DNA of 64,000 bases from Microbacterium sp. Bi121 (lineage in GTDB: Bacteria; Actinomycetota; Actinomycetes; Actinomycetales; Microbacteriaceae), in the NCBI RefSeq assembly GCF_918698005.1, contig NZ_CAKKLJ010000008.1:47417-111416 (forward strand), given 5' to 3'. Below, piece after piece: positions 6,710 to 15,660 of the stretch (its first letter is position 1; every line of letters starts with the position of its first letter). The notes under the pieces were generated by a model. It saw nothing but the letters and a program-made list of their open reading frames with translations, searched no databases and was not told where the DNA came from. The position numbers and the translations under genes are program-made.

Positions 6710-9130
6710 ATGCCGAGCGCGCCGCAGCAGGTCGAGGTCGACGGCAGGCGCCTGCGCCTGACGAACCTCGACAAGGTGATGTACCCCGAGACGGGCACGA
6801 CCAAGGGCGAGGTGATCGCGTATTACACGCGAGTGGCCCCGCTGATGCTGCCCCTGCTCGCCGATCGCCCTGTCACGCGCAAGCGGTGGGTGGAGGGCGT
6901 CGGTACGGTGGATGCCCCGGCTGAGGCGTTCTTCGCGAAGCAGATCGAGCGCGGCGCGCCCACTTGGGTGCGGCATCTGCCGATCGAGCACTCGGGCGGC
7001 GCGAAGGAGTACCCGATCGCAGCCGATCTGCCCACGCTCGTGTGGATGGCGCAGATCGCGAGCATCGAGCTGCACGTGCCCCAATGGCGGTTCGGCCAGG
7101 ACGGCGAGCGCCGGAACCCCGACCGCCTCGTCCTCGACCTCGACCCCGGGCCCGGCGTCGACCTCGCCCAGTGCGCGCATGTCGCCCGTCTCGCCCGCGA
7201 GATCCTCGGCGACATCGGCCTCGACCCCGTTCCCGTCACAAGCGGCAGCAAGGGCATCCACCTGTACTGCCACCTGGACGGCACGCAGTCCAGCGATCAG
7301 GCGTCGGCGATCGCTCGTGAACTGGCGCGTTCGATCGAGACGGACCATCCCGACCTCGCCACGAGCACCATGTCGAAGTCGGTCCGCGGTGGAAAGGTGT
7401 TCATCGATTGGAGCCAGAACAACGGCTCGAAGACGACGATCTCGCCGTACTCGCTGCGCGGCCGAGCCCACCCGACCGCGGCGGCTCCCCGTACCTGGGA
7501 CGAGCTCGACGATCCGAAGCTCCACCAGCTCGATTTCGGCGAGGTCGCATCGCGCGTGGAAGAAGGCATCGACCCGTTCGCGGGGTTCGGCCCGTCGTCG
7601 GCGGATGCCGTGCTCGCCTCCTACCGGTCGAAGAGGGATGCCTCGCGCACACCGGAACCTGTCCCGGAGCGCACCGTCATCACTGGGGCCGGCGCCCTCC
7701 CCCGTTTCGTCATCCAGGAGCATCACGCCCGGGCCAAGCACTTCGATCTGCGTATCGAGCGCGACGGCGTGCTCGTCAGCTGGGCCGTACCCAAGGGCGT
7801 CCCCGAGACCCCCACCCGCAATCGGCTGGCGGTGATGACCGAACCGCATCCGCTCGAGTACCTGACCTTCCACGGCGAGATCCCGCACGGCGAGTACGGC
7901 GCAGGGACCATGACGATCTGGGACTCCGGCACGGTCGAGCTCGAGAAGTGGCGCGACGACGAGGTGATCGGCACGTTCACGGGGTCTGGGCCGCTCGGCC
8001 GCGCCCGGCTCGCGCTGATCCGCACGGAGGGCTCCGGCGAGAAGTCGTCGTGGCTGCTGCACCGGATGAAGGCACAGGATGCCGCGCCGAAACATGCCGC
8101 GCCGAAGCAGTACGCGGGGCACGCTCCGAAGCGCACATCGCCGCAGAGCACACCGATGCACAGCACGACAGGTGTCGTGAGTCCGATGCTGGCTGAGTCC
8201 GGCACGCCCGGCCTCGCCCGCTCGATCCGCGATGCCTGGACCGAGATCAAGTGGGACGGCATCCGCGCGATCGGGACGTGGCAGGACGGCCGCCTGCGAC
8301 TGCACGCCCGCAGCGGCACCGACATCACCGCCCGCTACCCGGAGCTCACCGCCGACGGGGCGCCCCACTTCGCGGCGAATGAGGCGATCGTCGACGGCGA
8401 GATCGTCGCCCTGGATGCCTCCGGCCGGCCGAGCTTCGGGCTCCTCCAGCGCCGCATGCATCTCACGAAGGCGCGCGAGATCGAGCGCGAGGTCGTGCGA
8501 ACCCCGATCGCGTATCACCTGTTCGATCTGGTCCGCCTGGACGGCCACGACCTCACCGGCGTGCCTCTGCGCGATCGCCGCGCGTTGCTCCAGACGCTCG
8601 GCGAGAGCGCGGATCGTCCGGTCATCGTGCCCCCCGTGTTCGATGATCTGGATGCCGCGATGCAGACCAGTCGCGAGCTCGACCTCGAGGGCGTCGTGGT
8701 GAAGTCGGCGGGGTCGAAGTATCGTCCAGGCATCCGTTCGGCGGACTGGCTGAAGCTCAAGCACACCCGGACACAGGAGGTCGCGGTCGCCGGCATCCGC
8801 CCTGGCAAGGGCAACCGGTCGGGGACGTTCGGCTCCCTGCTCCTCGGCGTCCCGGATGCCGACGGCACGCTCCGCTACGTCGGCAGGGTCGGATCGGGAT
8901 TCGACGATCGGATGCTGCGCGATCTGCTCGCTCAGCTCACCCCGTTGCGCACCGACGACAACCCGCTGGAGGGCGTACCGGATCTCGATGCCCGCGACGC
9001 GCTCTGGGTGCATCCGGAGCTCGTGGGCGAAGTGGAGTTCGCCGGCTGGACGACGGATCGCTCGCTGCGCCATGCCCGCTGGCGCGGCTTGCGCCCGGAC
9101 AAGGAGATCGCCGACATCCGCGTCGAGTGA
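6710..9130 (+). CDS. ligD: ATP-dependent DNA ligase D (polymerase-phosphoesterase-ligase)
   Basis: Multifunctional end-joining enzyme of 806 residues with domains in the mycobacterial order. The N-terminal primase-polymerase domain (about 1-300) has the metal-binding pair Asp143/Asp145 in DLDPG and the SGSKGIHLY motif. A 3'-phosphoesterase domain follows (about 330-465; HHARAKHFDLRIERDG, then GEIPHGEYGAGTM). The C-terminal ligase domain (about 495-806) has the adenylation motif EIKWDGIRA, with Lys514 as the AMP acceptor, and the later motifs EGVVVKS and DWLKLKH. It repairs double-strand breaks with Ku, whose gene lies divergently upstream. The long complementary reading frame on the other strand is a GC artefact. 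Confidence 0.95.
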   Translation: MPSAPQQVEVDGRRLRLTNLDKVMYPETGTTKGEVIAYYTRVAPLMLPLLADRPVTRKRWVEGVGTVDAPAEAFFAKQIERGAPTWVRHLPIEHSGGAKEYPIAADLPTLVWMAQIASIELHVPQWRFGQDGERRNPDRLVLDLDPGPGVDLAQCAHVARLAREILGDIGLDPVPVTSGSKGIHLYCHLDGTQSSDQASAIARELARSIETDHPDLATSTMSKSVRGGKVFIDWSQNNGSKTTISPYSLRGRAHPTAAAPRTWDELDDPKLHQLDFGEVASRVEEGIDPFAGFGPSSADAVLASYRSKRDASRTPEPVPERTVITGAGALPRFVIQEHHARAKHFDLRIERDGVLVSWAVPKGVPETPTRNRLAVMTEPHPLEYLTFHGEIPHGEYGAGTMTIWDSGTVELEKWRDDEVIGTFTGSGPLGRARLALIRTEGSGEKSSWLLHRMKAQDAAPKHAAPKQYAGHAPKRTSPQSTPMHSTTGVVSPMLAESGTPGLARSIRDAWTEIKWDGIRAIGTWQDGRLRLHARSGTDITARYPELTADGAPHFAANEAIVDGEIVALDASGRPSFGLLQRRMHLTKAREIEREVVRTPIAYHLFDLVRLDGHDLTGVPLRDRRALLQTLGESADRPVIVPPVFDDLDAAMQTSRELDLEGVVVKSAGSKYRPGIRSADWLKLKHTRTQEVAVAGIRPGKGNRSGTFGSLLLGVPDADGTLRYVGRVGSGFDDRMLRDLLAQLTPLRTDDNPLEGVPDLDARDALWVHPELVGEVEFAGWTTDRSLRHARWRGLRPDKEIADIRVE

Positions 9131-9136
9131 GAGCTG

Positions 9137-10048
9137 CTAGGCGTGCGTCTCCGCGCACTCCGCCTGCCCGTCGGGTTCCAATTGGAATGTGGAGTGCTCG
9201 ACGTCGAAGTGGTCGGCGAGGCAGCCCTGGAGCTGTTCGAGGAGTGCGCCCGCACGTCCCTCGGCGAACACGGCCTGATCGACGCCGACGTGCGCGGAGA
9301 AGACCGGCGCTCCCCTGGTGAGCTGCCACACGTGCACGTCGTGGACGCTGGTGACTCCGTCGAAGCCGAGCAGGTGATCGCGGATCTCGCTGACATGGGT
9401 GTCCTTCGGCGCGGACTCCGCCAGCACCGAGAACACCTCTCGCAGCAGGGTGATCGCCCGCGGAATGATCATGACGGCGATGAACAGGGAGGCGATGGCA
9501 TCCGCCGGCATCCATCCGGTCGTGACGATGATGATGGCGGCGACGATCACGGCCGCCGAGCCGATCATGTCGCCGAGCACCTCGAGGTACGCGCCCCGCA
9601 CGTTGATGTTCGTCCTCTGCGCGGAGCTGAGCAGCCACATCGCGATCGCGTTCGCCGCGAGACCGATGACGGCGACGACGAGCATGAGCGGGCCGGCCAC
9701 CTCGGTGTCGGCGGGCTCGACGAGGCGCCGGACACCCTCGATTCCGACGCTCACCGAGAGCACGATGAGGATGATGGCGTTGACCAGGGCTCCGAGCACT
9801 TCGGCACGCTGATAGCCGAACGTGCGGCGGTCATCGGCGGGGCGGGCGGCGACCGTGCTGGCGATGAGCGCGATCACGAGCGCCGAGGCGTCGGTGAACA
9901 TGTGCGCGGCGTCCGCGAGCAGCGCCAGCGACCCGGTGAGGATCGCGCCGACGATCTGCACGAGCATGACCGTTGCGGTCAGGCACAGCGAGATCGTCAG
10001 CAGGCGGCGGCTGCCTGAGCCTCTGATCCCGTGCGCGTGGTCGTGCAT
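9137..10048 (-). CDS. Cation diffusion facilitator (zinc/cobalt/cadmium efflux)
   Basis: A 303-residue CDF (CzcD/ZitB-like) metal/proton antiporter of the cytoplasmic membrane. Six membrane spans are visible, with the metal-site motifs ADAAHMFTDASAL (HxxxD, helix II) and YLEVLGDMIGSA (ExxxD-like, helix V). A histidine-containing N-terminus (MHDHAHG) and a C-terminal ferredoxin-like cytoplasmic domain (HDVHVWQL) complete it. Preferred metal is inferred as zinc from the family only. Upstream, TAGCCT lies 6 bases before the ATG (leaderless) and a Zur/Fur-box-like sequence lies about 60 bases upstream. It converges on ligD with 6 bases between. Confidence 0.9.
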   Translation of the reverse strand: MHDHAHGIRGSGSRRLLTISLCLTATVMLVQIVGAILTGSLALLADAAHMFTDASALVIALIASTVAARPADDRRTFGYQRAEVLGALVNAIILIVLSVSVGIEGVRRLVEPADTEVAGPLMLVVAVIGLAANAIAMWLLSSAQRTNINVRGAYLEVLGDMIGSAAVIVAAIIIVTTGWMPADAIASLFIAVMIIPRAITLLREVFSVLAESAPKDTHVSEIRDHLLGFDGVTSVHDVHVWQLTRGAPVFSAHVGVDQAVFAEGRAGALLEQLQGCLADHFDVEHSTFQLEPDGQAECAETHA

Positions 10049-10054
10049 GTATCC

Positions 10055-10060
10055 AGGCTA
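10055..10060 (-). promoter_or_regulatory. Candidate -10 box of the cation efflux gene (leaderless)
   Basis: TAGCCT on the minus strand, 6 bases before the ATG, with no ribosome-binding site. Confidence 0.45.
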
Positions 10061-10104
10061 CGAGCGAAACCACGCGTCAGAGGCGTTTTCGCCTAGTCGG
10101 GAAG

Positions 10105-10121
10105 GGTAACGATTCTCACTA
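10105..10121 (-). promoter_or_regulatory. Zur/Fur-box-like sequence upstream of the cation efflux gene
   Basis: On the minus strand the segment reads TGAGAATCGTTACC, close to the actinobacterial Zur/Fur core TGAnAATcgTTnTCA in its left half. It is centred about 65 bases upstream of the efflux gene. In Streptomyces, Zur can activate a zinc exporter from an upstream site, which would suit this position. The right half matches poorly, so this is tentative. Confidence 0.35.
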
Positions 10122-10153
10122 GCATCCGCTCTCCCGTCCGATGACGGGATGCC

Positions 10154-10201
10154 GTATCACTTCGGTCGGTTCTGGCGCTGAATAACCGACGAAAGTGATA
10201 C
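10154..10201. repeat. Long inverted repeat between rdgB and the cation efflux gene
   Basis: Arms of 18 bases (GTATCACTT...GTCGGTT and its near-complement) match at 16 positions and enclose a 12-base loop. It lies 24 bases past the rdgB stop and could fold as a strong hairpin ending the murI-rph-rdgB transcript. No T-run follows on either strand, so a pure intrinsic terminator is not certain. Confidence 0.6.
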
Positions 10202-10224
10202 AGCACGCGTCCGGTCGCGGCGCC

Positions 10225-10818
10225 TCAGAGGGTCTTCAGCAGCGGCACGAATACCTCGAAGGCGCGGGCCCGATGCGACTGCGACTGCTTCTCCTCGCTG
10301 GACAGCTCAGCGGTGGTGCGCTCGGCACCCTCCGCCTGTCCGTCCGGGATGAAGATCGGGTCGTAGCCGAATCCACCCGCACCGGCGGCGGAGTGCGCGA
10401 GTCGGCCCGGCCAGACGCCCTCGACGGTCTGCTCCACGCCCGCAGGCGTCACGAGCGCGATCGTCGAGACGAACTGAGCCGTGCGATGCGGATCGGCGAT
10501 GTCGGCGAGCTGATCGAGCAGCAGCTCGAGGTTCGCCGTCGCGTCCTTCTTCTGCCCCGCCCAGTAGGCGGAGAAGATGCCCGGCGATCCGCCGAGCACG
10601 TCCACGCAGATCCCCGAATCATCGGCCATGGCAGGGAGCCCGGTGTGGGCGGCGGCCGCACGAGCCTTGATCAGAGCGTTCTCCGCGAACGTGACACCGT
10701 CTTCGACCGGCTCAGGACCGTCGTATCCGACGACCTCGAGATCCGGGCGGGTCATCGCCACGATCTGCTGGAACTCAGAGACCTTGTGCGGATTGTGCGT
10801 GGCGAGAACGACCTTCAT
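10225..10818 (-). CDS. rdgB: RdgB/HAM1 non-canonical purine NTP pyrophosphatase
   Basis: House-cleaning enzyme that hydrolyses dITP, XTP and ITP to monophosphates. The 197-residue protein shows the family start VLATHNPHKVSEF (substrate-binding THN), the catalytic ADDSGI motif, and FGYDPIFIP plus SHRARAFE near the end. The start is set by the conserved MKVVLATHN. It follows rph with a 2-base gap, the common actinobacterial murI-rph-rdgB order, so it is probably cotranscribed. Confidence 0.95.
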   Translation of the reverse strand: MKVVLATHNPHKVSEFQQIVAMTRPDLEVVGYDGPEPVEDGVTFAENALIKARAAAAHTGLPAMADDSGICVDVLGGSPGIFSAYWAGQKKDATANLELLLDQLADIADPHRTAQFVSTIALVTPAGVEQTVEGVWPGRLAHSAAGAGGFGYDPIFIPDGQAEGAERTTAELSSEEKQSQSHRARAFEVFVPLLKTL

Positions 10819-10820
10819 CG

Positions 10821-11558
10821 TCACTCGCCTGCGAGCGCTGCGAGCTGGTGCTCCTTCAACGTCGCGCATCCGGCGACGCCGAGCTCGAGCAGAGCATCGA
10901 GTTCGCGCTTGTCGAACGGCGCTCCCTCGGCGGTGCCCTGCACCTCGACGAACAGCCCACGACCGGTGACGACGATGTTCATGTCGGTCTCGGCGCGGAC
11001 GTCCTCGACGTACGGCAGGTCGAGCATCGGCTCGCCGTCGATGATTCCCACTGACACCGCGGCGACGGAGTCGATCAGGGGCGTGGCGTTCTTGCCGATG
11101 AACTTCTTGGCACGGCCCCACTCGATCGCATCAGCCAGAGCGACGTAGGCGCCGGTGATCGCCGCCGTGCGTGTTCCGCCGTCGGCCTGCAGGACGTCGC
11201 AGTCGATGACGATCGTGTTCTCGCCGAGTGCCTTCGTGTCGACGACGGCGCGCAGCGCGCGGCCGATCAGGCGCGAGATCTCGTGCGTGCGTCCGCCGAT
11301 CCGACCCTTGACGCTCTCACGGTCGTTGCGGCTGTTCGTCGCCCGCGGCAGCATCGCGTACTCCGCCGTGACCCAGCCCTTGCCCTTGCCTGTGAGCCAG
11401 CGAGGCACGCCGTTGGTGAAGGATGCCGTGCACAGCACCTTCGTGCCGCCGAAGCTGATGAGGGCCGATCCCTCGGCGTTCGCGCTCCAGCCGCGTTCGA
11501 TCGTGATCTCGCGGAGCTGGTCCGTAGCGCGGCCATCCGCGCGGACGATGTCAGACAT
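10821..11558 (-). CDS. rph: Ribonuclease PH
   Basis: Phosphate-dependent 3'-5' exoribonuclease that trims tRNA 3' ends. The 245-residue protein begins with the family segment [18 protein letters not shown]. It contains [20 protein letters not shown] and the [19 protein letters not shown] active-site region. It overlaps the murI stop by 8 bases and precedes rdgB by 2 bases. Confidence 0.95.
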   Translation of the reverse strand: MSDIVRADGRATDQLREITIERGWSANAEGSALISFGGTKVLCTASFTNGVPRWLTGKGKGWVTAEYAMLPRATNSRNDRESVKGRIGGRTHEISRLIGRALRAVVDTKALGENTIVIDCDVLQADGGTRTAAITGAYVALADAIEWGRAKKFIGKNATPLIDSVAAVSVGIIDGEPMLDLPYVEDVRAETDMNIVVTGRGLFVEVQGTAEGAPFDKRELDALLELGVAGCATLKEHQLAALAGE

Positions 11559-12420
11559 GGGTTTCCTTCGGGTCGGATGCCGTGTTCTCGGCGAGTTCGG
11601 AGAGATCGGGGAGGGTGATGACGCCGGTCTGCACGTGCTGCACGTCGCGGACCTCTGTGCCCATCAGACGGTTGGCGAGCGCGGTGAACTCCTCGGTGGA
11701 CTCCCCCGTCGCCTCGTACACGTACGTGGCTCGCGCGTCAGCAGGTGCGAGCAGGTCGCCGCGCATCAGTTGCCGGTAGACGTCACCGGCGGTCTCGTCG
11801 TCGCTCGAGACCAGCGACACGCCCTCGCCCATCACGTAGCTGATCGCCCCGCGCAGGAACGGGTAGTGCGTGCATCCGAGCACGAGCGTGTCGACGTCGG
11901 CATCGCGCAGCGGCGCGAGATACTCCTCGGCGGTGGCCATGACTTCTGGTGTACCGGTGACGCCGGCCTCGACGAACTCGACGAAACGAGGGCAGGCCGC
12001 ACTGAACACCTCCAGCTGCTCGTTGACCTCGAGCATGTCCTGATAGGCCCGCGAACCGATCGTGCCGACCGTGCCGATCACGCCGACGCGGCCGTTGCGG
12101 GTCGTCGAGACGGCGCGGCGCACCGCGGGGCCGATGACCTCGACGACGGGCACGTCGTAGCGCTCGCGCGCGTCGCGCAGCATGGCGGCGGATGCCGTGT
12201 TGCAGGCGATCACGAGCATCTTGACGCCCTGGTCGACGAGCGTGTCGAGCACCTCGAGCGAGTAGCGGCGCACGTCGGCGATGGGCTTGGGGCCGTACGG
12301 CGAATGCAGGGTGTCGCCGATGTAGACGAAGGATTCGCGCGGCAGCTGGGCACGGATCGCGCGGGCCACGGTGAGTCCGCCGACACCGGAGTCGAAGATG
12401 CCGATCGGTGCCGCGTTCAT
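11551..12420 (-). CDS. murI: Glutamate racemase
   Basis: Supplies D-glutamate for peptidoglycan. The catalytic cysteines sit in [11 protein letters not shown] and [10 protein letters not shown], and the N-terminal motif [17 protein letters not shown] is complete. Length is 289 residues. TAGGCT at 12429-12434 (minus strand) lies 8 bases before the ATG and probably drives the murI-rph-rdgB transcript. It is divergent from pncB with 61 bases between. Confidence 0.95.
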   Translation of the reverse strand: MNAAPIGIFDSGVGGLTVARAIRAQLPRESFVYIGDTLHSPYGPKPIADVRRYSLEVLDTLVDQGVKMLVIACNTASAAMLRDARERYDVPVVEVIGPAVRRAVSTTRNGRVGVIGTVGTIGSRAYQDMLEVNEQLEVFSAACPRFVEFVEAGVTGTPEVMATAEEYLAPLRDADVDTLVLGCTHYPFLRGAISYVMGEGVSLVSSDDETAGDVYRQLMRGDLLAPADARATYVYEATGESTEEFTALANRLMGTEVRDVQHVQTGVITLPDLSELAENTASDPKETHV

Positions 12421-12469
12421 GACTCACCAGCCTACCCTTCCCGGCGCTCGGCGGCCGGAGCGGCGCCAG

Positions 12470-12475
12470 TAGGCT
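12470..12475 (+). promoter_or_regulatory. Candidate -10 box of pncB (leaderless)
   Basis: TAGGCT lies 6 bases before the pncB ATG and there is no ribosome-binding site. A second TAGGCT on the other strand (12429-12434) serves murI. Confidence 0.55.
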
Positions 12476-12481
12476 GAGTGG

Positions 12482-13807
12482 ATGACCTCGTCGACGGCGC
12501 TGCTCACCGACCGCTACGAACTCACCATGCTGGGCGCGGCCCTGCGTGACGGAACCGCCGCTCGCCCCAGCGTGTTCGAGCTGTTCGCCCGCCGGCTGTC
12601 CGGCGGACGTCGTTTCGGCGTCGTGGCCGGAACGGGGCGCCTGCTGTCGCTGCTGCGCGATTTCCGCTTCGGCGAAGACGAGCTGCGATTCCTGCGGGAC
12701 AAGAACGTCGTGGATGCCGACACGCTCACGTATCTGGAGAACTACCGGTTCACCGGATCGATCCGCGGCTACCGCGAGGGCGAGCTGTACTTCCCCGGCT
12801 CCCCCCTCCTCACCGTCGAGGGCACCTTCGCCGACGCCGTGGTGCTGGAGACGATCGCATTGAGCGTCCTGAACCACGACTCGGCGGTCGCGACAGCGGC
12901 ATCCCGCATGAGCATCGCCGCCGGCGAGCGCCCGCTCGCGGAGATGGGCTCACGACGTGCAGCCGAGCACTCGGCGGTGGCCGCCGCCCGCGCTGCGTAC
13001 ATCGCCGGCTTCGGCGCCACCAGCAACCTCGAGGCCGGGCGGCTGTGGGGCATCCCGACGATGGGCACCGCCGCCCACTCCTGGACTCTCCTGCACGACT
13101 CCGAAGAGGCCGCGTTCCGCGCTCAGATCGACAGTCTCGGCACCGGCACGACACTGCTCGTGGATACCTATGACATCCGCGAGGGCGTCGCCACCGCTGT
13201 GCGCGTCGCCGGCACCGACCTCGGCGGCGTCCGGCTCGACTCCGGCGATCTCCCGACGGTCGCCGCTGCCGTGCGCACCCAGTTGGACGAGCTGGGCGCT
13301 GTGAACACGAAGATCACCGTGACGAGCGACCTCGACGAGTACGCGATCGCGGCTCTTGCGGCATCCCCCGTCGACTTCTACGGCGTCGGGACGTCCGTCG
13401 TCACCGGCTCCGGATATCCGACGGCCGGGATGGTCTACAAACTCGTCGCCAGGCAGGATGCCGGCGGCGGCTGGGTCAGCGTCGCCAAGGCTTCGACGGA
13501 CAAGGGTTCGAAGGGCGGCCGCAAGGCCGCGTTCCGCATGCTGCAGGGCGGGGCTGCCACGGCCGAGACCATCGTCGTCTCCGACGGGTTCGAAGCTCTG
13601 GGTTCGGCGGCGGAGCACCCGGACTCCCGGCCGCTCCAGGTCGCGCTGGTCGAAGCAGGAGACATCGACACCTCGTATGAAGGGGCGTCAGGGACGGCAT
13701 CCGCTCGAGAGCACCACCTGCGCGTGCGCGAGGAGCTGCCCGTGCGCGCACTCGCGCTCAGCAAGTCCGACCCGGCGATCCCGACGGTCTTCGTCGATCA
13801 GGGGTGA
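12482..13807 (+). CDS. pncB: Nicotinate phosphoribosyltransferase
   Basis: Converts nicotinate and PRPP to nicotinate mononucleotide in NAD salvage. The 441-residue protein begins with the characteristic LLTDRYELTMLGAAL. It contains EMGSRRA and the PRPP-binding region GVRLDSGDLPTVA, with VTSDLDEY and FYGVGTSVVTG. Its probably leaderless ATG follows TAGGCT. It is divergent from murI. Confidence 0.95.
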   Translation: MTSSTALLTDRYELTMLGAALRDGTAARPSVFELFARRLSGGRRFGVVAGTGRLLSLLRDFRFGEDELRFLRDKNVVDADTLTYLENYRFTGSIRGYREGELYFPGSPLLTVEGTFADAVVLETIALSVLNHDSAVATAASRMSIAAGERPLAEMGSRRAAEHSAVAAARAAYIAGFGATSNLEAGRLWGIPTMGTAAHSWTLLHDSEEAAFRAQIDSLGTGTTLLVDTYDIREGVATAVRVAGTDLGGVRLDSGDLPTVAAAVRTQLDELGAVNTKITVTSDLDEYAIAALAASPVDFYGVGTSVVTGSGYPTAGMVYKLVARQDAGGGWVSVAKASTDKGSKGGRKAAFRMLQGGAATAETIVVSDGFEALGSAAEHPDSRPLQVALVEAGDIDTSYEGASGTASAREHHLRVREELPVRALALSKSDPAIPTVFVDQG

Positions 13808-13813
13808 TGGGCG

Positions 13814-14080
13814 TCAGCCGACCATCGACTCGTAGATCTCCTTGCACGTCGGGCAGATCGGGAACTTCTCCGGGTCGCGACCAGGCGTCCACTTCTTGCC
13901 GCACAGCGCTCGCACCGGCTTGCCGGTGATCGCCGACTCGAGGATCTTGTCCTTCTTGACGTAGTGCGAGAAGCGCTCGTGGTCGCCCGGCTCGAGATTC
14001 TCTTCCTTGAGAAGTTCTTCCAGTTCGCGATCAAGCGTTGCCACGCCGCCCTGATCGGGGCTGTCCAGCGGAGTACTCAT
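13814..14080 (-). CDS. DUF3039 family protein
   Basis: A conserved actinobacterial protein of 88 residues with no known function. A zinc-ribbon-like arrangement is visible in the C-terminal half (ALCGKKW, then ICPTCKE about 17 residues later), which could bind zinc. The N-terminal half is acidic (ELEELLKEENLEPGDHERF). TAGACT lies 6 bases before the ATG, so it is likely leaderless. It converges on pncB. Confidence 0.8.
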   Translation of the reverse strand: MSTPLDSPDQGGVATLDRELEELLKEENLEPGDHERFSHYVKKDKILESAITGKPVRALCGKKWTPGRDPEKFPICPTCKEIYESMVG

Positions 14081-14119
14081 GCGCTGAGTCTAATCGCCGG
14101 GCGCGCCGTCGGGGTGGTC

Positions 14120-15649
14120 TCAAGCGGTCTCGACGAACTCCATGAGACGCGTCCCGCCGCGATCCCAGACGAGTCCGCCGATCGCGGCTCCGGCGGCGAG
14201 GAGCACGATGCCTGACGCCGTCCCCACCCAGAAGGTGGCGGGGTTGTACGAATCGTCCTCGATCACCGTCATGACGAACAGCCAGATGGTCGGAGCGCTC
14301 AGCACCAGGGCGCCGATGAAACCGATCGCCGGTGCGTATCCAGCACGGGATGCCGAACGCTGCGGCTGCTGGAACGGACTGTCACCAGGGCGCGAGACCG
14401 CGTAAGGCGAGGTGACCGACAGGATGCTGGAGACCCCGAGACCACCCAGGAAGAGGTTTGCAGCAAGACCGATCATCGGCATCAGCAGATACCAGCTGTC
14501 GACCAGGGCCAGGCTGACAGGGATCGCGATGGCGAGCACCGGGATCGCGACGAGCGCGATCGGGACGAGGCGGCCGAGCCGGTCGGCAGCACCGCGGATG
14601 CCGCTCGCGACGTGGACCCAGAGCGCTGTGGAGTCGTACGCGGCATCGTTGTGGGGTAGCCAGCCGAAGAAGAGCGCCATGACCGGAACCGGCACGAGGG
14701 CCGCGATGTACAGCGGAACCCCTGCCACCAGCAGCGGGAAGACGGTCAGCACACCGGCGATCGGCACGATCACGAAGTTGACGATGTAGCGGCGATCACG
14801 GAACCAGTACACGAGGCTCCGCGCGGCGATCGCACCGAACGCGTTCGCCGGCAGCAGCCCGAACCATCCGAGACCGGACCGCTCGCGGGCCATCGTCGGC
14901 CGATCAGTGGTCGTCAGCAGCCGCCGCACGAGCCAGGTCCAGCACATCCAGAGCGCGATCACGGTCGCGACAGAGATGAGGCCGCTCAGCCACGCTCCCG
15001 ACTCGTCGCCGGCCGCGACGGCCAGGGCGAATCCGGGGACTGCGGCGAGCGGCGTGGATGCGATGACGTTGGCCGCCGCGGCGACGGCGTCCGGTACACG
15101 GCCGTCCCACTCCAGGGATCCGAGGAACACCGCTGCGGGGAAGGCGACGACGATCACGGCGAGCACGAACAGAGCGGTGAGTTCTCGGGAACGTCGTTCC
15201 GGCAGCAGCAGGGCGCTGATCGCCATGCCGATGCGCGCGGCGACAGCGAGGGAGATGACGCCGAACACGGCGGTGATCACGGCGCCCCAGACCGGTGTGC
15301 CCAGTGCGACGAGCGTGACGACGAAGCACGCGGCGACGGCGATGAGGGCGAATGAGGGCACGCTCACCATCGACGCGAAGCCGAGGATCCACGGCATCGC
15401 ACGATCGTCGACGCCGAACACGCGGAACCGTCGCGGGTCGAGCTGATCGGCCGTGCCGGTGAGGATCGGACCGACGAGGAATCCCAGCACCGCCGCGGCG
15501 CTGCCCAGCACGATCACGGTCCTGGCTGCGGTCAGCGGGGCATCGGACAGGCTCAGCAGGGCGACGCAGACGACCGCGGTCGCCGCCACGAGCGCAGCCA
15601 GCCCGATGATCGTGCGCACCACTCGGTCGCCCCGCAGGGCGCCGAGCAT
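14120..15649 (-). CDS. ABC transporter permease, large multi-span
   Basis: A roughly 509-residue integral membrane protein with about 12 hydrophobic segments. It is encoded directly downstream of an ABC ATPase and is therefore its probable permease. No substrate can be named; members near such ATPases resemble ABC-2 type exporters. I chose the ATG at 15649 because GAGGA lies 8 bases upstream; it is 11 bases after the ATPase stop. A GTG start overlapping the ATPase end (15685) is possible. The C-terminus ends in a cytoplasmic tail (WDRGGTRLMEFVETA). Confidence 0.75.
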   Translation of the reverse strand: MLGALRGDRVVRTIIGLAALVAATAVVCVALLSLSDAPLTAARTVIVLGSAAAVLGFLVGPILTGTADQLDPRRFRVFGVDDRAMPWILGFASMVSVPSFALIAVAACFVVTLVALGTPVWGAVITAVFGVISLAVAARIGMAISALLLPERRSRELTALFVLAVIVVAFPAAVFLGSLEWDGRVPDAVAAAANVIASTPLAAVPGFALAVAAGDESGAWLSGLISVATVIALWMCWTWLVRRLLTTTDRPTMARERSGLGWFGLLPANAFGAIAARSLVYWFRDRRYIVNFVIVPIAGVLTVFPLLVAGVPLYIAALVPVPVMALFFGWLPHNDAAYDSTALWVHVASGIRGAADRLGRLVPIALVAIPVLAIAIPVSLALVDSWYLLMPMIGLAANLFLGGLGVSSILSVTSPYAVSRPGDSPFQQPQRSASRAGYAPAIGFIGALVLSAPTIWLFVMTVIEDDSYNPATFWVGTASGIVLLAAGAAIGGLVWDRGGTRLMEFVETA

Positions 15650-15660
15650 GAGCGCGATCC

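Noticed and set aside
6653..9073. An 806-codon frame on the minus strand
   Set aside because: It is the exact antisense of ligD, whose motifs are all intact. Its composition is Arg/Ala/Asp-rich with no family features.
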